From Flavobacteriaceae bacterium (GTDB lineage Bacteria; Bacteroidota; Bacteroidia; Flavobacteriales; Flavobacteriaceae): a stretch of DNA of 64,000 bases. The stretch covers positions 248,001 to 312,000 of the forward strand of contig JAGYJF010000003.1 in assembly GCA_018402135.1 (NCBI GenBank), written 5' to 3'. Shown here in pieces: positions 7,551 to 15,708 of this stretch; position 1 is the stretch's first letter; the number at the start of each line of letters is the position of its first letter. A program made the translations under genes and the position numbers. Under the pieces are notes generated by a model. That model searched no databases and was not told the origin of the DNA. It saw only the letters and a list, made by a program, of their open reading frames with translations.

Positions 7551-10106
7551 TTGAAAGCATCAATAAAACTTATATTGTGCTGTTTGGCTCTTATTCTTGC
7601 GGTGCAAAGTTGTTCTCGTAAAAAAGACAAGTGGCTCAACCGTAATTTCCATGCTATGGGCACGAAATACAATGTGCTCTACAACGGAAACATTGCCTTA
7701 GAATCAGGTATTGAAGGTGTAAATGATGCCTATTCCGAAAACTTCTGGGAGATTTTACCAGTAGAACGTATGCAAGTTACCGACGAAATTCAAAAACCAG
7801 GCGAATCTAAAAACGCCGATTTTGAACGCGCCGAAGAAAAAGCCATTAAAGCCGTGCAGACTCACGATATGGTAATTAAAGGCAAAGAAAAAAACCCGCA
7901 AATTGATGAAGCTTATTTGCTCTTGGGACAAGCCAGATATTACGATCAGCGTTTTATTCCGGCGCTAGAAGCGTTCAATTATATTCTTTTTAAATATCCA
8001 ACCAGCGATAAAATTAATACAGCCAAAGTATGGCGTGAAAAAACTAATATTAGGTTAGACAATAACGAACTTGCTATTAAAAACCTAAAGCAATTAATTG
8101 ATGAAGAGCCACTAAGCCAACAAGATCTAGCAGACGCCACCGCCATTATGGCTCAGGCCTACATGAATATGGACGCCAAAGAACTGGCTTTAGAACAGTT
8201 AAAAATTGCACTCGGTAATACAAAAAGTCACAACGAAAGGGCTCGTTATTATTACATTTCGGCTCAGTTATATGAGGATTTTGAGCAAATAGATAGTGCC
8301 AATGTTACCTATGACAAAATCATAGAAATGCATCGGAAAATTCCAAGACCATTTTATATCAACGCTCATTTATCTAAAATCCGACTTACCGATTTGGGCA
8401 GTTATAACCGTTTAGAATTTCAGGAATATATTGAAGAAATTGAAGAAAATCGAGAAAACCGTCCGTTTCTTGGTAAAATATATTATCAAATTGCTCAGTA
8501 TTATCAAAAAATTGAATCTGATTCGGTAGCGGAAGTGTATTATAACAAATCCTTACGATCACCCACTACCGAACAACAATTAAAAGCTTTAGATTACAGT
8601 ATACTAGGCGATATGAATTTTGATCGCTCGCAATACAAAATAGCCGGCGCTTATTACGATAGCACCTTGGCAAATTATGAACCCAATACAAGAATTCACA
8701 GACTTTTTAAACGCAAGAGAGACAATTTAGAGGATGTGATTTTTTATGAAGACATCGCCCAACGCAACGATAGTATTTTGAATCTCGTGTCGCTTTCGGA
8801 AGCTGATAGACTTGCTTTATTCACCGAAATGGTTGAAAAAATCAAGTTAAAAGATGAAGCCTTAAAAAAGGACCAAGAAGCAGCCAAACGCGATAACACA
8901 GGAATCACACAATCTATAGCTGGTGCACCACAAGGCAGGGCAGCTATGGATACAGGACAACAAGAAAGCAGCTTTTATTTCTATAACCAAACTTCGGTTG
9001 CCTTCGGAAAAAACGAATTTTTAAAAATTTGGGGAGAGCGAAGTTTACAGGACAATTGGCGCTTGTCAACTAAAGGCGGCAGCGCAACTAGTAGCGTTTC
9101 AGCTGAAGACGAACTTGCCGCTAGTGCCACTGAAGAAGAGCGTTACGATGTAAATTTTTACCTATCTAAAATCCCTTCAGAAGAAAGAGAAATAGACAGC
9201 ATTGCCAAAGACCGCAATTTTGCCTACTACCAACTAGGTATTATTTATAAGGAAAAGTTTAAAGAAAATATGCTTGCTAAAGATAAACTTCAACAATTAC
9301 TTAAAAATAATCCAGAGGAACGTTTAGTCTTACCAGCAAAGTATAACCTGTTCAAAATTTACGAAGAGCTTAATTTAACTGATGAAGCTGCTATTGCAAA
9401 GGCCGATATTTTGCTTAAATACCCAGATTCTAGGTATGCGGAATTATTAAGAAATCCGCGTGCTGCATTAGGCTTAGACGAAAATAGTCCAGAGAATGTT
9501 TATGAAAATTTATACATCTTGTTTAACAACCAAAAATACGCTGAGGTAATTACCAAGTGTGACAAGGCAACTTTTGACTTTGATGGTGGCGATATGGTGC
9601 CTAAATTTGAAATTCTAAAATCCGCGGCAAAAGGCCGCTTAGAAGGTTTTGAAGCTTATAAAGAAGGGGTTAATTATGTGGCACTTAATTATCCAAATAC
9701 CGAAGAGGGTAAACGTGCTGCCGAACTTATGCAAACAGCCATTCCCATACTTGAAAAAAAGGAGTGGAAAAACGAAGAAGAAGCCACTAATTTTTACGTG
9801 GTATATCAATTTGAAAATACAGCCGAACAAGAGATTGAAGATTTTATAGCTTTGTTAGACAAAAAGGTTGCAGGGGTCAATTACTTCAATCTTACCACCT
9901 CAAAAGACGTTTATAATAGAAATACTACCTTTGTGGTAGTTCATGGTTTAAAAAGTATAAATGGCGCTAAAGGGTTTGCACAAATTTTAAATGACGATAA
10001 AAAAGAAAAGCAGAAAATCACCAAACCTTATTTTGCTATTTCTTCAGATAACTATGCTATTGTGCAGCGGCATAAAAACCTAAATGCTTATTTAGAATTA
10101 CCATAA
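7551..10106 (+). CDS. sprE: T9SS/gliding motility lipoprotein SprE (PorW-like), TPR protein
   Basis: An 851-residue lipoprotein needed in related bacteria for type IX secretion and gliding motility, where SprE/PorW links outer- and inner-membrane parts of the machine. It has an N-terminal signal peptide with lipid-attachable Cys in AVQSCSRKK, then the conserved opening KDKWLNRNFHAMGTKYNVLYNG, long arrays of tetratricopeptide-like helices (about 60-390 and 550-720) and a C-terminal domain ending in KNLNAYLELP. The start is a TTG; no in-frame ATG lies nearby upstream, and the signal peptide begins exactly there. Bactofilin and the ATP synthase genes follow. Confidence 0.88.
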   Translation: MKASIKLILCCLALILAVQSCSRKKDKWLNRNFHAMGTKYNVLYNGNIALESGIEGVNDAYSENFWEILPVERMQVTDEIQKPGESKNADFERAEEKAIKAVQTHDMVIKGKEKNPQIDEAYLLLGQARYYDQRFIPALEAFNYILFKYPTSDKINTAKVWREKTNIRLDNNELAIKNLKQLIDEEPLSQQDLADATAIMAQAYMNMDAKELALEQLKIALGNTKSHNERARYYYISAQLYEDFEQIDSANVTYDKIIEMHRKIPRPFYINAHLSKIRLTDLGSYNRLEFQEYIEEIEENRENRPFLGKIYYQIAQYYQKIESDSVAEVYYNKSLRSPTTEQQLKALDYSILGDMNFDRSQYKIAGAYYDSTLANYEPNTRIHRLFKRKRDNLEDVIFYEDIAQRNDSILNLVSLSEADRLALFTEMVEKIKLKDEALKKDQEAAKRDNTGITQSIAGAPQGRAAMDTGQQESSFYFYNQTSVAFGKNEFLKIWGERSLQDNWRLSTKGGSATSSVSAEDELAASATEEERYDVNFYLSKIPSEEREIDSIAKDRNFAYYQLGIIYKEKFKENMLAKDKLQQLLKNNPEERLVLPAKYNLFKIYEELNLTDEAAIAKADILLKYPDSRYAELLRNPRAALGLDENSPENVYENLYILFNNQKYAEVITKCDKATFDFDGGDMVPKFEILKSAAKGRLEGFEAYKEGVNYVALNYPNTEEGKRAAELMQTAIPILEKKEWKNEEEATNFYVVYQFENTAEQEIEDFIALLDKKVAGVNYFNLTTSKDVYNRNTTFVVVHGLKSINGAKGFAQILNDDKKEKQKITKPYFAISSDNYAIVQRHKNLNAYLELP

Positions 10107-10123
10107 TTATAAGATTTTAATAC

Positions 10124-10549
10124 ATGTTTTCCTCTAATTCAAAAAAACCAACAGCCATGGAAGTAACCACACAACAAAACATAATTGCTGAAGGAACCAC
10201 AATAATCGGTGATATCGTTAGCGAAGGACCATTTAGAATAGATGGTAAAATTGATGGTAATATCAAAACAAATGGTAAAATTGTAGTAGGAAAAAGCGGA
10301 TTTATAAAAGGCACTTTGGAAGGCGATACAGCAGACTTTGAAGGTAAATTTTCAGGAAAGCTAATCCTTTCGGGGACACTTTCGTTAAAATCCACCGCGC
10401 ATATTGAAGGTGAAGTTATCGTTAGCAAACTTGCGGTAGACCCAGGCGCAACTTTTAACGCAACTTGCAGTATGAAGGGCGCTGTTAAGGCTTTAAACAA
10501 TGAGTCTTCAAAGCAATTAATCAATTCAGGTTCAGAAAAAACAGCTTAA
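10124..10549 (+). CDS. Bactofilin (polymer-forming cytoskeletal protein)
   Basis: A 141-residue protein with the right-handed beta-helix bactofilin core (about 20-120), seen as regularly spaced Gly and hydrophobic positions (GTTIIGDIVSEGPFRIDGKI, GKIVVGKSGFIKG, GKLILSGTLSLKSTAHIEGEV). Bactofilins self-assemble without nucleotide into filaments at the inner face of the membrane and act in cell shape, envelope synthesis or motility. It lies 17 bp after sprE and is probably co-transcribed. The tails on either side of the core are short and polar, as usual. Confidence 0.9.
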   Translation: MFSSNSKKPTAMEVTTQQNIIAEGTTIIGDIVSEGPFRIDGKIDGNIKTNGKIVVGKSGFIKGTLEGDTADFEGKFSGKLILSGTLSLKSTAHIEGEVIVSKLAVDPGATFNATCSMKGAVKALNNESSKQLINSGSEKTA

Positions 10550-10698
10550 TATTAATAGCTGAATTTTAAACTAGACAACTGTAATAATGGTCAGAACATG
10601 CTTTTAAAATTCATTTGATTTTATTTGTTGAAAGGCTGTTATTATATGCTTGTTAGCCGTAATATTGCTACCGAAAAAATACTTCAATAAAATTCAAA
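10550..10698. other. Short gap where an AtpI/AtpZ gene is often found; no ORF
   Basis: In relatives a small AtpI/AtpZ gene commonly sits between bactofilin and the DUF6168 gene. Here the roughly 150 bp carry stops in all forward frames; the longest ATG-led frame I could read is six codons. No hairpin or promoter is convincing. Confidence 0.35.
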
Positions 10699-11097
10699 AT
10701 GAATCCCGATTTTAAAAAACGCCAGTTAAGCTTTCTGCTTCAAATAATATCCATTTCAGTTTTGCTTTTTGCGATTCACCAATATATACTGTATTATTTT
10801 GCCAGTTCGGTTGTTTTATTTTTCCCACTTTGGCATATTTACACATTTCATATTTTGGTTGCAATAGTTATTTATACCATTATTAACTACAGATATTCTA
10901 ATGGCAAAACTGAAATTTTCACTTTGTTTATGGGTATTACCTTAATCAAAATGATACTAGCCATCGTTTTTTTATTACCCTTATTGCTTTCAGATTTTGT
11001 TAAGAAACAGCCAGACGTTTTTAATTTCTTTATTCCTTATTTTATCTATTTATTTTTAGAAGTATTTTACGTCACCAAATTTTTACAAAAAAAGTAG
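10699..11097 (+). CDS. Small membrane protein upstream of atpB (DUF6168-like)
   Basis: A 132-residue protein with four predicted membrane helices (about 12-32, 42-62, 72-95 and 105-125). The position directly before atpB and the helix pattern match the DUF6168 family that sits at this point in many flavobacterial ATP synthase loci. Its role is unknown; an AtpI-like function in assembly of the c-ring is plausible by position and topology only. It ends about 57 bp before the predicted atpB promoter, so it may be transcribed with sprE-bactofilin rather than with the synthase genes. Confidence 0.6.
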   Translation: MNPDFKKRQLSFLLQIISISVLLFAIHQYILYYFASSVVLFFPLWHIYTFHILVAIVIYTIINYRYSNGKTEIFTLFMGITLIKMILAIVFLLPLLLSDFVKKQPDVFNFFIPYFIYLFLEVFYVTKFLQKK

Positions 11098-11153
11098 AAT
11101 TCATGCCCAAGACGAGCTCTTTTTATGTGTCAAAAACAATGCGAAAATTATTG

Positions 11154-11184
11154 TTTGCCAATTCATTTTATGTATGTACATTTG
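11154..11184 (+). promoter_or_regulatory. ATP synthase operon promoter
   Basis: TTTG at 11154-11157 and TACATTTG at 11177-11184 are separated by 19 bp, an exact match to the Bacteroidota TTTG-N19-TAnnTTTG consensus. Transcription would begin near 11190. That is downstream of the longest possible atpB start (11103) and upstream of the ATG at 11223, so it also decides the gene start. Confidence 0.75.
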
Positions 11185-11222
11185 CAGCGAATTTAAAACA
11201 AGGTATTTTTAATCAAAATATA

Positions 11223-12323
11223 ATGGCGTTAAACACCTTAAAGCATTTCTTATTACTGACATTTTTTTCTGCTTTTTCAGTGGCTGTCATGGCGAGTGAA
11301 ACCAAAGATGAAAACTCGGGCGAACGGTTTGATCCCAAAGAGATGATCATGCATCACGTTAAAGATGCCTACGGAATGCATATTCTCACCCTGAACGAAG
11401 GAAAAGAAAACGAAACACACATCACCATTCCGCTACCAATTATTTTATGGACAGATAATGGTTTAGTAACCTTTATGTCTTCAGAATTTCATCATGATTA
11501 CGACGGCAATGTTGTTGTTGAAAAGGATGGAAAAAAGTTCGTTAATTTTCATGAAAAAATATACCAATTAAATGAAGGTGAATTGGCCTTGCAATTTGAT
11601 GAAGAACACCACCCATTAAATGCCGAGAAACCATTAGACTTTTCTATAACCAGAAACGTCTTTATGATGTGGTTCTCTGTGTTGGTGCTGCTTTTAATAT
11701 TTATTACAGCGGCAAGAAAATACAACAATAACGACAGCAAGTTACCAAAAGGTATTGCCGGTTTTGTAGAGCCTTTGGTATTGTTCGTTAGAGATGATAT
11801 TGCTAAACCTATGATTGGTGAGCATAAGTACAAACGATTTATGCCTTACCTGTTAACTATATTTTTCTTTATTTGGATTAACAATATTTTTGGATTGATA
11901 CCAATTTTTAATGGTGCAAACTTGAGTGGCAATATTGCTTTTACCATGACAATGGCCTTATTCACTTTCGTGATTACTACCTTTAGCGGCAACAAAAATT
12001 ATTGGAAACACATTTTCTGGATGCCAGGAGTACCAGTACCTATGAAAATATTTTTGATGCCAATAGAAATTGTTGGAATGTTCGTGAAGCCTGTCTCGCT
12101 AATGATTCGTTTGTTTGCTAACATCACGGCAGGGCATATTATCGTTCTGGCATTAATGTCTTTGATTTTTATTTTTGAAACCGTATGGGTGTCTCCTATT
12201 TCGGTTTTATTTTCACTTTTTATAACTATTATTGAAATTGTGGTAACCGCAATTCAAGCCTATATATTTACAATATTGTCAGCCCTTTATTTTGGAATGG
12301 CAACAGAAGAAGAGCATCATTAA
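11223..12323 (+). CDS. atpB: ATP synthase F0 subunit a
   Basis: Subunit a forms the proton half-channels beside the c-ring in the inner membrane. I choose the ATG at 11223 (366 residues), not 11103, because the upstream extension contains the promoter and a true signal peptide (MALNTLKHFLLLTFF...AVMASE) begins here. Residues 25-140 form a periplasmic, His/Glu-rich extension typical of Bacteroidota subunit a. Five to six membrane helices follow. The essential Arg lies in SLMIRLFANITAGH, and the later helix IEIVVTAIQAYIFTIL is conserved. First gene of atpB-E-F-H-A-G. Confidence 0.92.
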   Translation: MALNTLKHFLLLTFFSAFSVAVMASETKDENSGERFDPKEMIMHHVKDAYGMHILTLNEGKENETHITIPLPIILWTDNGLVTFMSSEFHHDYDGNVVVEKDGKKFVNFHEKIYQLNEGELALQFDEEHHPLNAEKPLDFSITRNVFMMWFSVLVLLLIFITAARKYNNNDSKLPKGIAGFVEPLVLFVRDDIAKPMIGEHKYKRFMPYLLTIFFFIWINNIFGLIPIFNGANLSGNIAFTMTMALFTFVITTFSGNKNYWKHIFWMPGVPVPMKIFLMPIEIVGMFVKPVSLMIRLFANITAGHIIVLALMSLIFIFETVWVSPISVLFSLFITIIEIVVTAIQAYIFTILSALYFGMATEEEHH

Positions 12324-12342
12324 TTAATTTAAATTTTACATT

Positions 12343-12552
12343 ATGACTATTACTGGAATTGCAGCTATTGGAGCTGGTTTAGCAGCTATTGGAGCTGGAA
12401 TGGGTATCGGACGTATTGGTGGTTCAGCAATGGACGCTATGGCTCGTCAGCCTGAAATCCAAGGGAAGATTCAAACTTCTGCGCTTATTCTTGCAGCCTT
12501 CGTTGAGGCGGTTGCATTATTTGGTGTGGTTGTGGCCTTATTACAAGGATAA
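12343..12552 (+). CDS. atpE: ATP synthase F0 subunit c
   Basis: A 69-residue hairpin of two membrane helices that oligomerises into the rotor ring. The Gly/Ala-rich first helix (GAGLAAIGAGMGIGRIGG), the polar loop ARQPE (34-38) and the ion-carrying Glu55 in AAFVEAVALFG are all present. The residue after Glu55 is Ala and no Ser/Thr follows, which argues for protons rather than sodium as coupling ion. It is followed by an intrinsic terminator-like hairpin that could raise atpE message over the downstream genes. Confidence 0.95.
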   Translation: MTITGIAAIGAGLAAIGAGMGIGRIGGSAMDAMARQPEIQGKIQTSALILAAFVEAVALFGVVVALLQG

Positions 12553-12563
12553 TTATCCAAATT

Positions 12564-12600
12564 AAACACAGAAGTAACGGTTGGTTGCTTCTGTGTTTTA
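12564..12600 (+). terminator. Intrinsic terminator/attenuator between atpE and atpF
   Basis: AAACACAGAAG (12564-12574) pairs perfectly with CTTCTGTGTTT (12588-12598) around a 13-nt loop, followed by a short T run. It lies inside the operon, so partial termination would yield extra atpE transcripts, matching the need for many c subunits per complex. Confidence 0.65.
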
Positions 12601-12631
12601 ATAAAATTTAATTGATTAAAAATATACAGAA

Positions 12632-13126
12632 ATGGATTTAGTAACCCCTGGGCTCGGATTGGTATTTTGGACGGTAATTACCTTTTTGGTATTGCTTTTT
12701 ATACTTAGAAAGTTTGCTTGGAAACCCATTCTTGGCGCTGTTAGCGAAAGAGAAGAAGGCATTAAAACCGCTTTAGCTTCTGCTGAAAATGCCCGCAAAG
12801 AGATGGAAAACCTTCAAGCAGATAACGAGCGCATTTTGAAAGAAGCCCGTGCCGAGCGCGAAACCATGCTTAAAGAAGCAAGAGAGATAAAAAACAAGCT
12901 TATTGCCGACGCAAAAGAAGAAGCGCAAGTACAGGCAAATAATATGATTGCACAAGCTCAAGCCGCCATTATCAGCGAGAAAAAAGCAGCTATGGCAGAA
13001 TTAAAAAGCCAGGTAGCTGATTTATCGATAGAGATTGCAGAAAAAGTGGTTCGCGGTGAATTGGCGAATAAAGACAAACAAATGTCCTTAGTTGAGTCTA
13101 TGTTGGGCGACGCTAAATTAAATTAA
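12632..13126 (+). CDS. atpF: ATP synthase F0 subunit b
   Basis: A 164-residue peripheral stalk subunit. One N-terminal membrane helix (about 7-27, LGLVFWTVITFLVLLFILRKF) is followed by the conserved WKPI and a long charged coiled coil rich in Ala, Glu and Lys that dimerises and reaches up to F1. Length is normal. It lies 80 bp after atpE, past the internal hairpin, and 8 bp before atpH. Confidence 0.93.
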   Translation: MDLVTPGLGLVFWTVITFLVLLFILRKFAWKPILGAVSEREEGIKTALASAENARKEMENLQADNERILKEARAERETMLKEAREIKNKLIADAKEEAQVQANNMIAQAQAAIISEKKAAMAELKSQVADLSIEIAEKVVRGELANKDKQMSLVESMLGDAKLN

Positions 13127-13133
13127 TTAAATC

Positions 13134-13670
13134 ATGGCAGGAACAAGAGCAGCAGCGCGTTATGCAAAAGCACTTTTATCGTTAGCTTCAGACAAAGGTT
13201 TGGCAGAAGTAGTTAATAGTGATATGACGCTTATTGCCGCTACCATTGAAACGAGTCACGACTTGAACGAAACACTGTTAAGTCCTGTGGTAAATGCAAC
13301 AGATAAAAATTCGGTGCTTGGTCTTATTTTCAAAGATGTAAATGCATTAACCTCCAATTTATTTGATTTGTTGCTGACCAACAATCGTATTCCCATTTTA
13401 TTTCAAATTGCGGTAGCTTACAATAAGCAATACAATACTCAGATCGGCAGAGAACAAGTTACAGTTACTACGGCAACCGCCTTAACACCTGAACTCGAAG
13501 CCAAAGTACTTGCCAAAGTAAAATCATTAACGCCTAACAAGGTGATCATTGAAAATATAATTGACGAAAACATCATCGGTGGTTTCGTTTTGCGGGTTGG
13601 TGATGTAGAATACAATGCCAGTGTTGCAAATCAGCTTACCAAGCTAAAAAGAGAATTGACATTAAATTAA
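13134..13670 (+). CDS. atpH: ATP synthase F1 subunit delta
   Basis: A 178-residue peripheral-stalk subunit that fixes the alpha3-beta3 head to subunit b. The N-terminal six-helix domain starts with RAAARYAKALLSLASDKG, typical of OSCP/delta, and the C-terminal part has the conserved IIDENIIGGFVLRVGDVEYNASVANQLTKLKREL. Length and gene position between atpF and atpA are canonical. Confidence 0.95.
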   Translation: MAGTRAAARYAKALLSLASDKGLAEVVNSDMTLIAATIETSHDLNETLLSPVVNATDKNSVLGLIFKDVNALTSNLFDLLLTNNRIPILFQIAVAYNKQYNTQIGREQVTVTTATALTPELEAKVLAKVKSLTPNKVIIENIIDENIIGGFVLRVGDVEYNASVANQLTKLKRELTLN

Positions 13671-13700
13671 AATAATAGTTATCTACATAAATAAATTAAG

Positions 13701-15281
13701 ATGGCAGAAGTAAAACCAGCTGAAATTTCAGCAATTTTAAAACAACAACTTTCAGGTTTTGAATCTAGCGCTTCGTTAGACGAAGTGGGAACTGTACTAA
13801 CCGTTGGTGATGGTATCGTTAGAGCTTACGGACTTTCAAACGCACAATACGGCGAATTAGTCGAATTTGAAGGCGGTTTAGAAGGCATCGTACTTAACCT
13901 AGAAGAAGACAATGTGGGTATTGTATTGTTAGGTCACTCAAAACTAATTAAAGAAGGTTCAACGGTTAAACGAACCAATAGAATTGCCTCTATAAAGGTT
14001 GGTGAAGGCATTGTTGGCCGTGTTGTAGATACCCTAGGAAGCCCAATTGACGGTAAAGGTGCTATTGAAGGTACCACTTACGAAATGCCACTAGAGCGCA
14101 AAGCTCCAGGTGTTATTTTTCGTGAGCCAGTAACTGAGCCTCTTCAAACAGGTATTAAATCTATTGATGCGATGATTCCTGTAGGTCGTGGACAACGTGA
14201 GTTGGTAATTGGCGACCGCCAAACTGGTAAAACAACGGTTTGTATAGATACTATTTTAAATCAGAAGGAATTTTACGACGCTGGAAAACCAGTATACTGT
14301 ATTTATGTAGCCATTGGGCAAAAAGCCTCAACAGTGGCAAACATAGCCAAAACCTTAGAAGACAAAGGTGCTTTAGCCTACACAACGATTGTTGCGGCGA
14401 ATGCATCAGATCCAGCTCCAATGCAAGTTTACGCACCTATGGCTGGTGCCGCTATTGGCGAATACTTTAGAGACACTGGTCGTCCAGCTTTAATTGTATA
14501 CGACGATTTATCTAAGCAAGCAGTTGCATACCGTGAGGTATCCCTTTTATTGCGTCGCCCACCAGGTCGTGAAGCCTACCCAGGAGACGTTTTCTACTTA
14601 CATTCACGTTTATTAGAGCGTTCAGCGAAAATCATTAATAACGACGAGATTGCAAAAAACATGAATGATTTGCCGGATGTTTTAAAGCCTATAGTTAAAG
14701 GTGGTGGATCACTTACAGCCTTACCAATTATTGAAACTCAGGCAGGTGACGTTTCCGCTTACATTCCAACCAATGTAATTTCTATTACGGATGGTCAGAT
14801 TTTCTTAGATGGTGATTTATTTAACTCTGGGGTGCGTCCTGCTATTAATGTTGGTATTTCGGTATCGCGTGTTGGTGGTAATGCGCAAATTAAATCAATG
14901 AAAAAAGTTGCCGGTACTTTAAAGTTAGATCAGGCACAGTTTCGTGAACTAGAAGCATTTGCTAAATTTGGTTCAGATTTAGATGCTGTTACACTTAATG
15001 TTATTGAAAAAGGGAGACGAAATGTTGAAATTTTAAAGCAAGCAGAGAGTAACCCGTTTACTGTGGAAGATCAAATTGCGATTATCTATGCTGGTACAAA
15101 AAACTTACTCAGAAGTGTACCAGTTAATAAAGTGAAGGAATTCGAGATTAATTATTTAGAATTCTTAAGAGCAAAACACAGCAATGTTTTAGCCGATTTA
15201 AAAGCTGGGAAGCTGACTGACGAAATCACTGATACTTTAACTTCGGTAGCTAAAGAATTGTCGGATAAGTATAAGATATAA
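13701..15281 (+). CDS. atpA: ATP synthase F1 subunit alpha
   Basis: A 526-residue subunit that carries the non-catalytic nucleotide sites of F1 and alternates with beta in the head. The beta-barrel domain is N-terminal, the P-loop is GDRQTGKT (171-178), and the alpha/beta signature [14 protein letters not shown] sits near residue 380. All segments expected of a functional alpha are intact. Unusually, it is separated from atpG by an unrelated small gene and a 7-bp tandem repeat. Confidence 0.97.
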   Translation: MAEVKPAEISAILKQQLSGFESSASLDEVGTVLTVGDGIVRAYGLSNAQYGELVEFEGGLEGIVLNLEEDNVGIVLLGHSKLIKEGSTVKRTNRIASIKVGEGIVGRVVDTLGSPIDGKGAIEGTTYEMPLERKAPGVIFREPVTEPLQTGIKSIDAMIPVGRGQRELVIGDRQTGKTTVCIDTILNQKEFYDAGKPVYCIYVAIGQKASTVANIAKTLEDKGALAYTTIVAANASDPAPMQVYAPMAGAAIGEYFRDTGRPALIVYDDLSKQAVAYREVSLLLRRPPGREAYPGDVFYLHSRLLERSAKIINNDEIAKNMNDLPDVLKPIVKGGGSLTALPIIETQAGDVSAYIPTNVISITDGQIFLDGDLFNSGVRPAINVGISVSRVGGNAQIKSMKKVAGTLKLDQAQFRELEAFAKFGSDLDAVTLNVIEKGRRNVEILKQAESNPFTVEDQIAIIYAGTKNLLRSVPVNKVKEFEINYLEFLRAKHSNVLADLKAGKLTDEITDTLTSVAKELSDKYKI

Positions 15282-15285
15282 GTTT

Positions 15286-15334
15286 AGAGTTCAGAGTTCA
15301 GAGTTCAGAGTTCAGAGTTCAGAGTTCAGAGTTC
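15286..15334. repeat. Tandem repeat, seven copies of AGAGTTC
   Basis: Seven perfect head-to-tail copies of the 7-mer AGAGTTC begin four bases after the atpA stop codon. On the other side of the small gene, at 15671-15699, a related but degenerate ACTCA-rich run appears in the opposite sense, so the insert is bracketed by imperfect inverted repeats. Confidence 0.9.
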
Positions 15335-15349
15335 AACTGATTTTAAATT

Positions 15350-15700
15350 ATGAAAGATAGTCCAATAAGAAATAAAAGTTTCGATTTTGCTGTTGAAATT
15401 ATTCATTATTGTGATGTTTTAAAAGCCAATAATGATTTTGAATTGGCTTCACAGTTGTTAAGAAGCGGCACCAGTATCGGCGCCAACTCTAGGGAAGCTC
15501 AGCGAGGCGTTAGTAAAAAAGATTTTAAAAATAAGTTTGGAATAGCGTTAAAGGAAGCTGACGAGACTATGTACTGGTTAGAACTTTTGAGAGCAACCCG
15601 AGCAAATGTACCTCAAAATTTGATTGAAAAGTGCGAAGAGTTAATTCGAATTTTAGTATCTATTATTAAAAACTCACAACTCAGCACTCAACACTCATAA
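15350..15700 (+). CDS. Four-helix-bundle protein (S23/IVS family) inserted in the atp operon
   Basis: A 116-residue protein of the four helix bundle family first seen inside intervening sequences of 23S rRNA genes and related to the diversity-generating element accessory Avd. The diagnostic run is LASQLLRSGTSIGANSREAQRG, followed by KNKFGIALKEADETMYWLELL. It has no catalytic motif; relatives are thought to bind nucleic acid. It lies between atpA and atpG, which are normally adjacent, and its last codons (NSQLSTQHS) are read from a degenerate ACTCA repeat. That points to arrival as part of a repeat-bounded insert rather than to a role in ATP synthesis. Confidence 0.85.
   Translation: MKDSPIRNKSFDFAVEIIHYCDVLKANNDFELASQLLRSGTSIGANSREAQRGVSKKDFKNKFGIALKEADETMYWLELLRATRANVPQNLIEKCEELIRILVSIIKNSQLSTQHS
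15671..15699. repeat. Degenerate ACTCA repeat at the right end of the insert
   Basis: Four imperfect units of the type ACTCAnn/ACTCAA overlap the 3' end of the four-helix-bundle gene and end 10 bp before atpG. Read on the minus strand they give GAGTT-type units like the AGAGTTC run at 15286-15334. Confidence 0.6.
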
Positions 15701-15708
15701 CTATAATT

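Noticed and set aside
10117-10524. 135-codon open frame opposite bactofilin
   Set aside because: It is a shadow of the Gly/Ile-rich beta-helix repeats of the bactofilin gene, with no start context or homology.
11103-11222. N-terminal 40-residue extension of atpB
   Set aside because: It contains the operon promoter and no conserved residues; the signal peptide begins at 11223.
15286-15334. Tandem AGAGTTC repeat as a CRISPR array
   Set aside because: The units are 7 bp and directly adjacent, with no spacers and no cas genes nearby.
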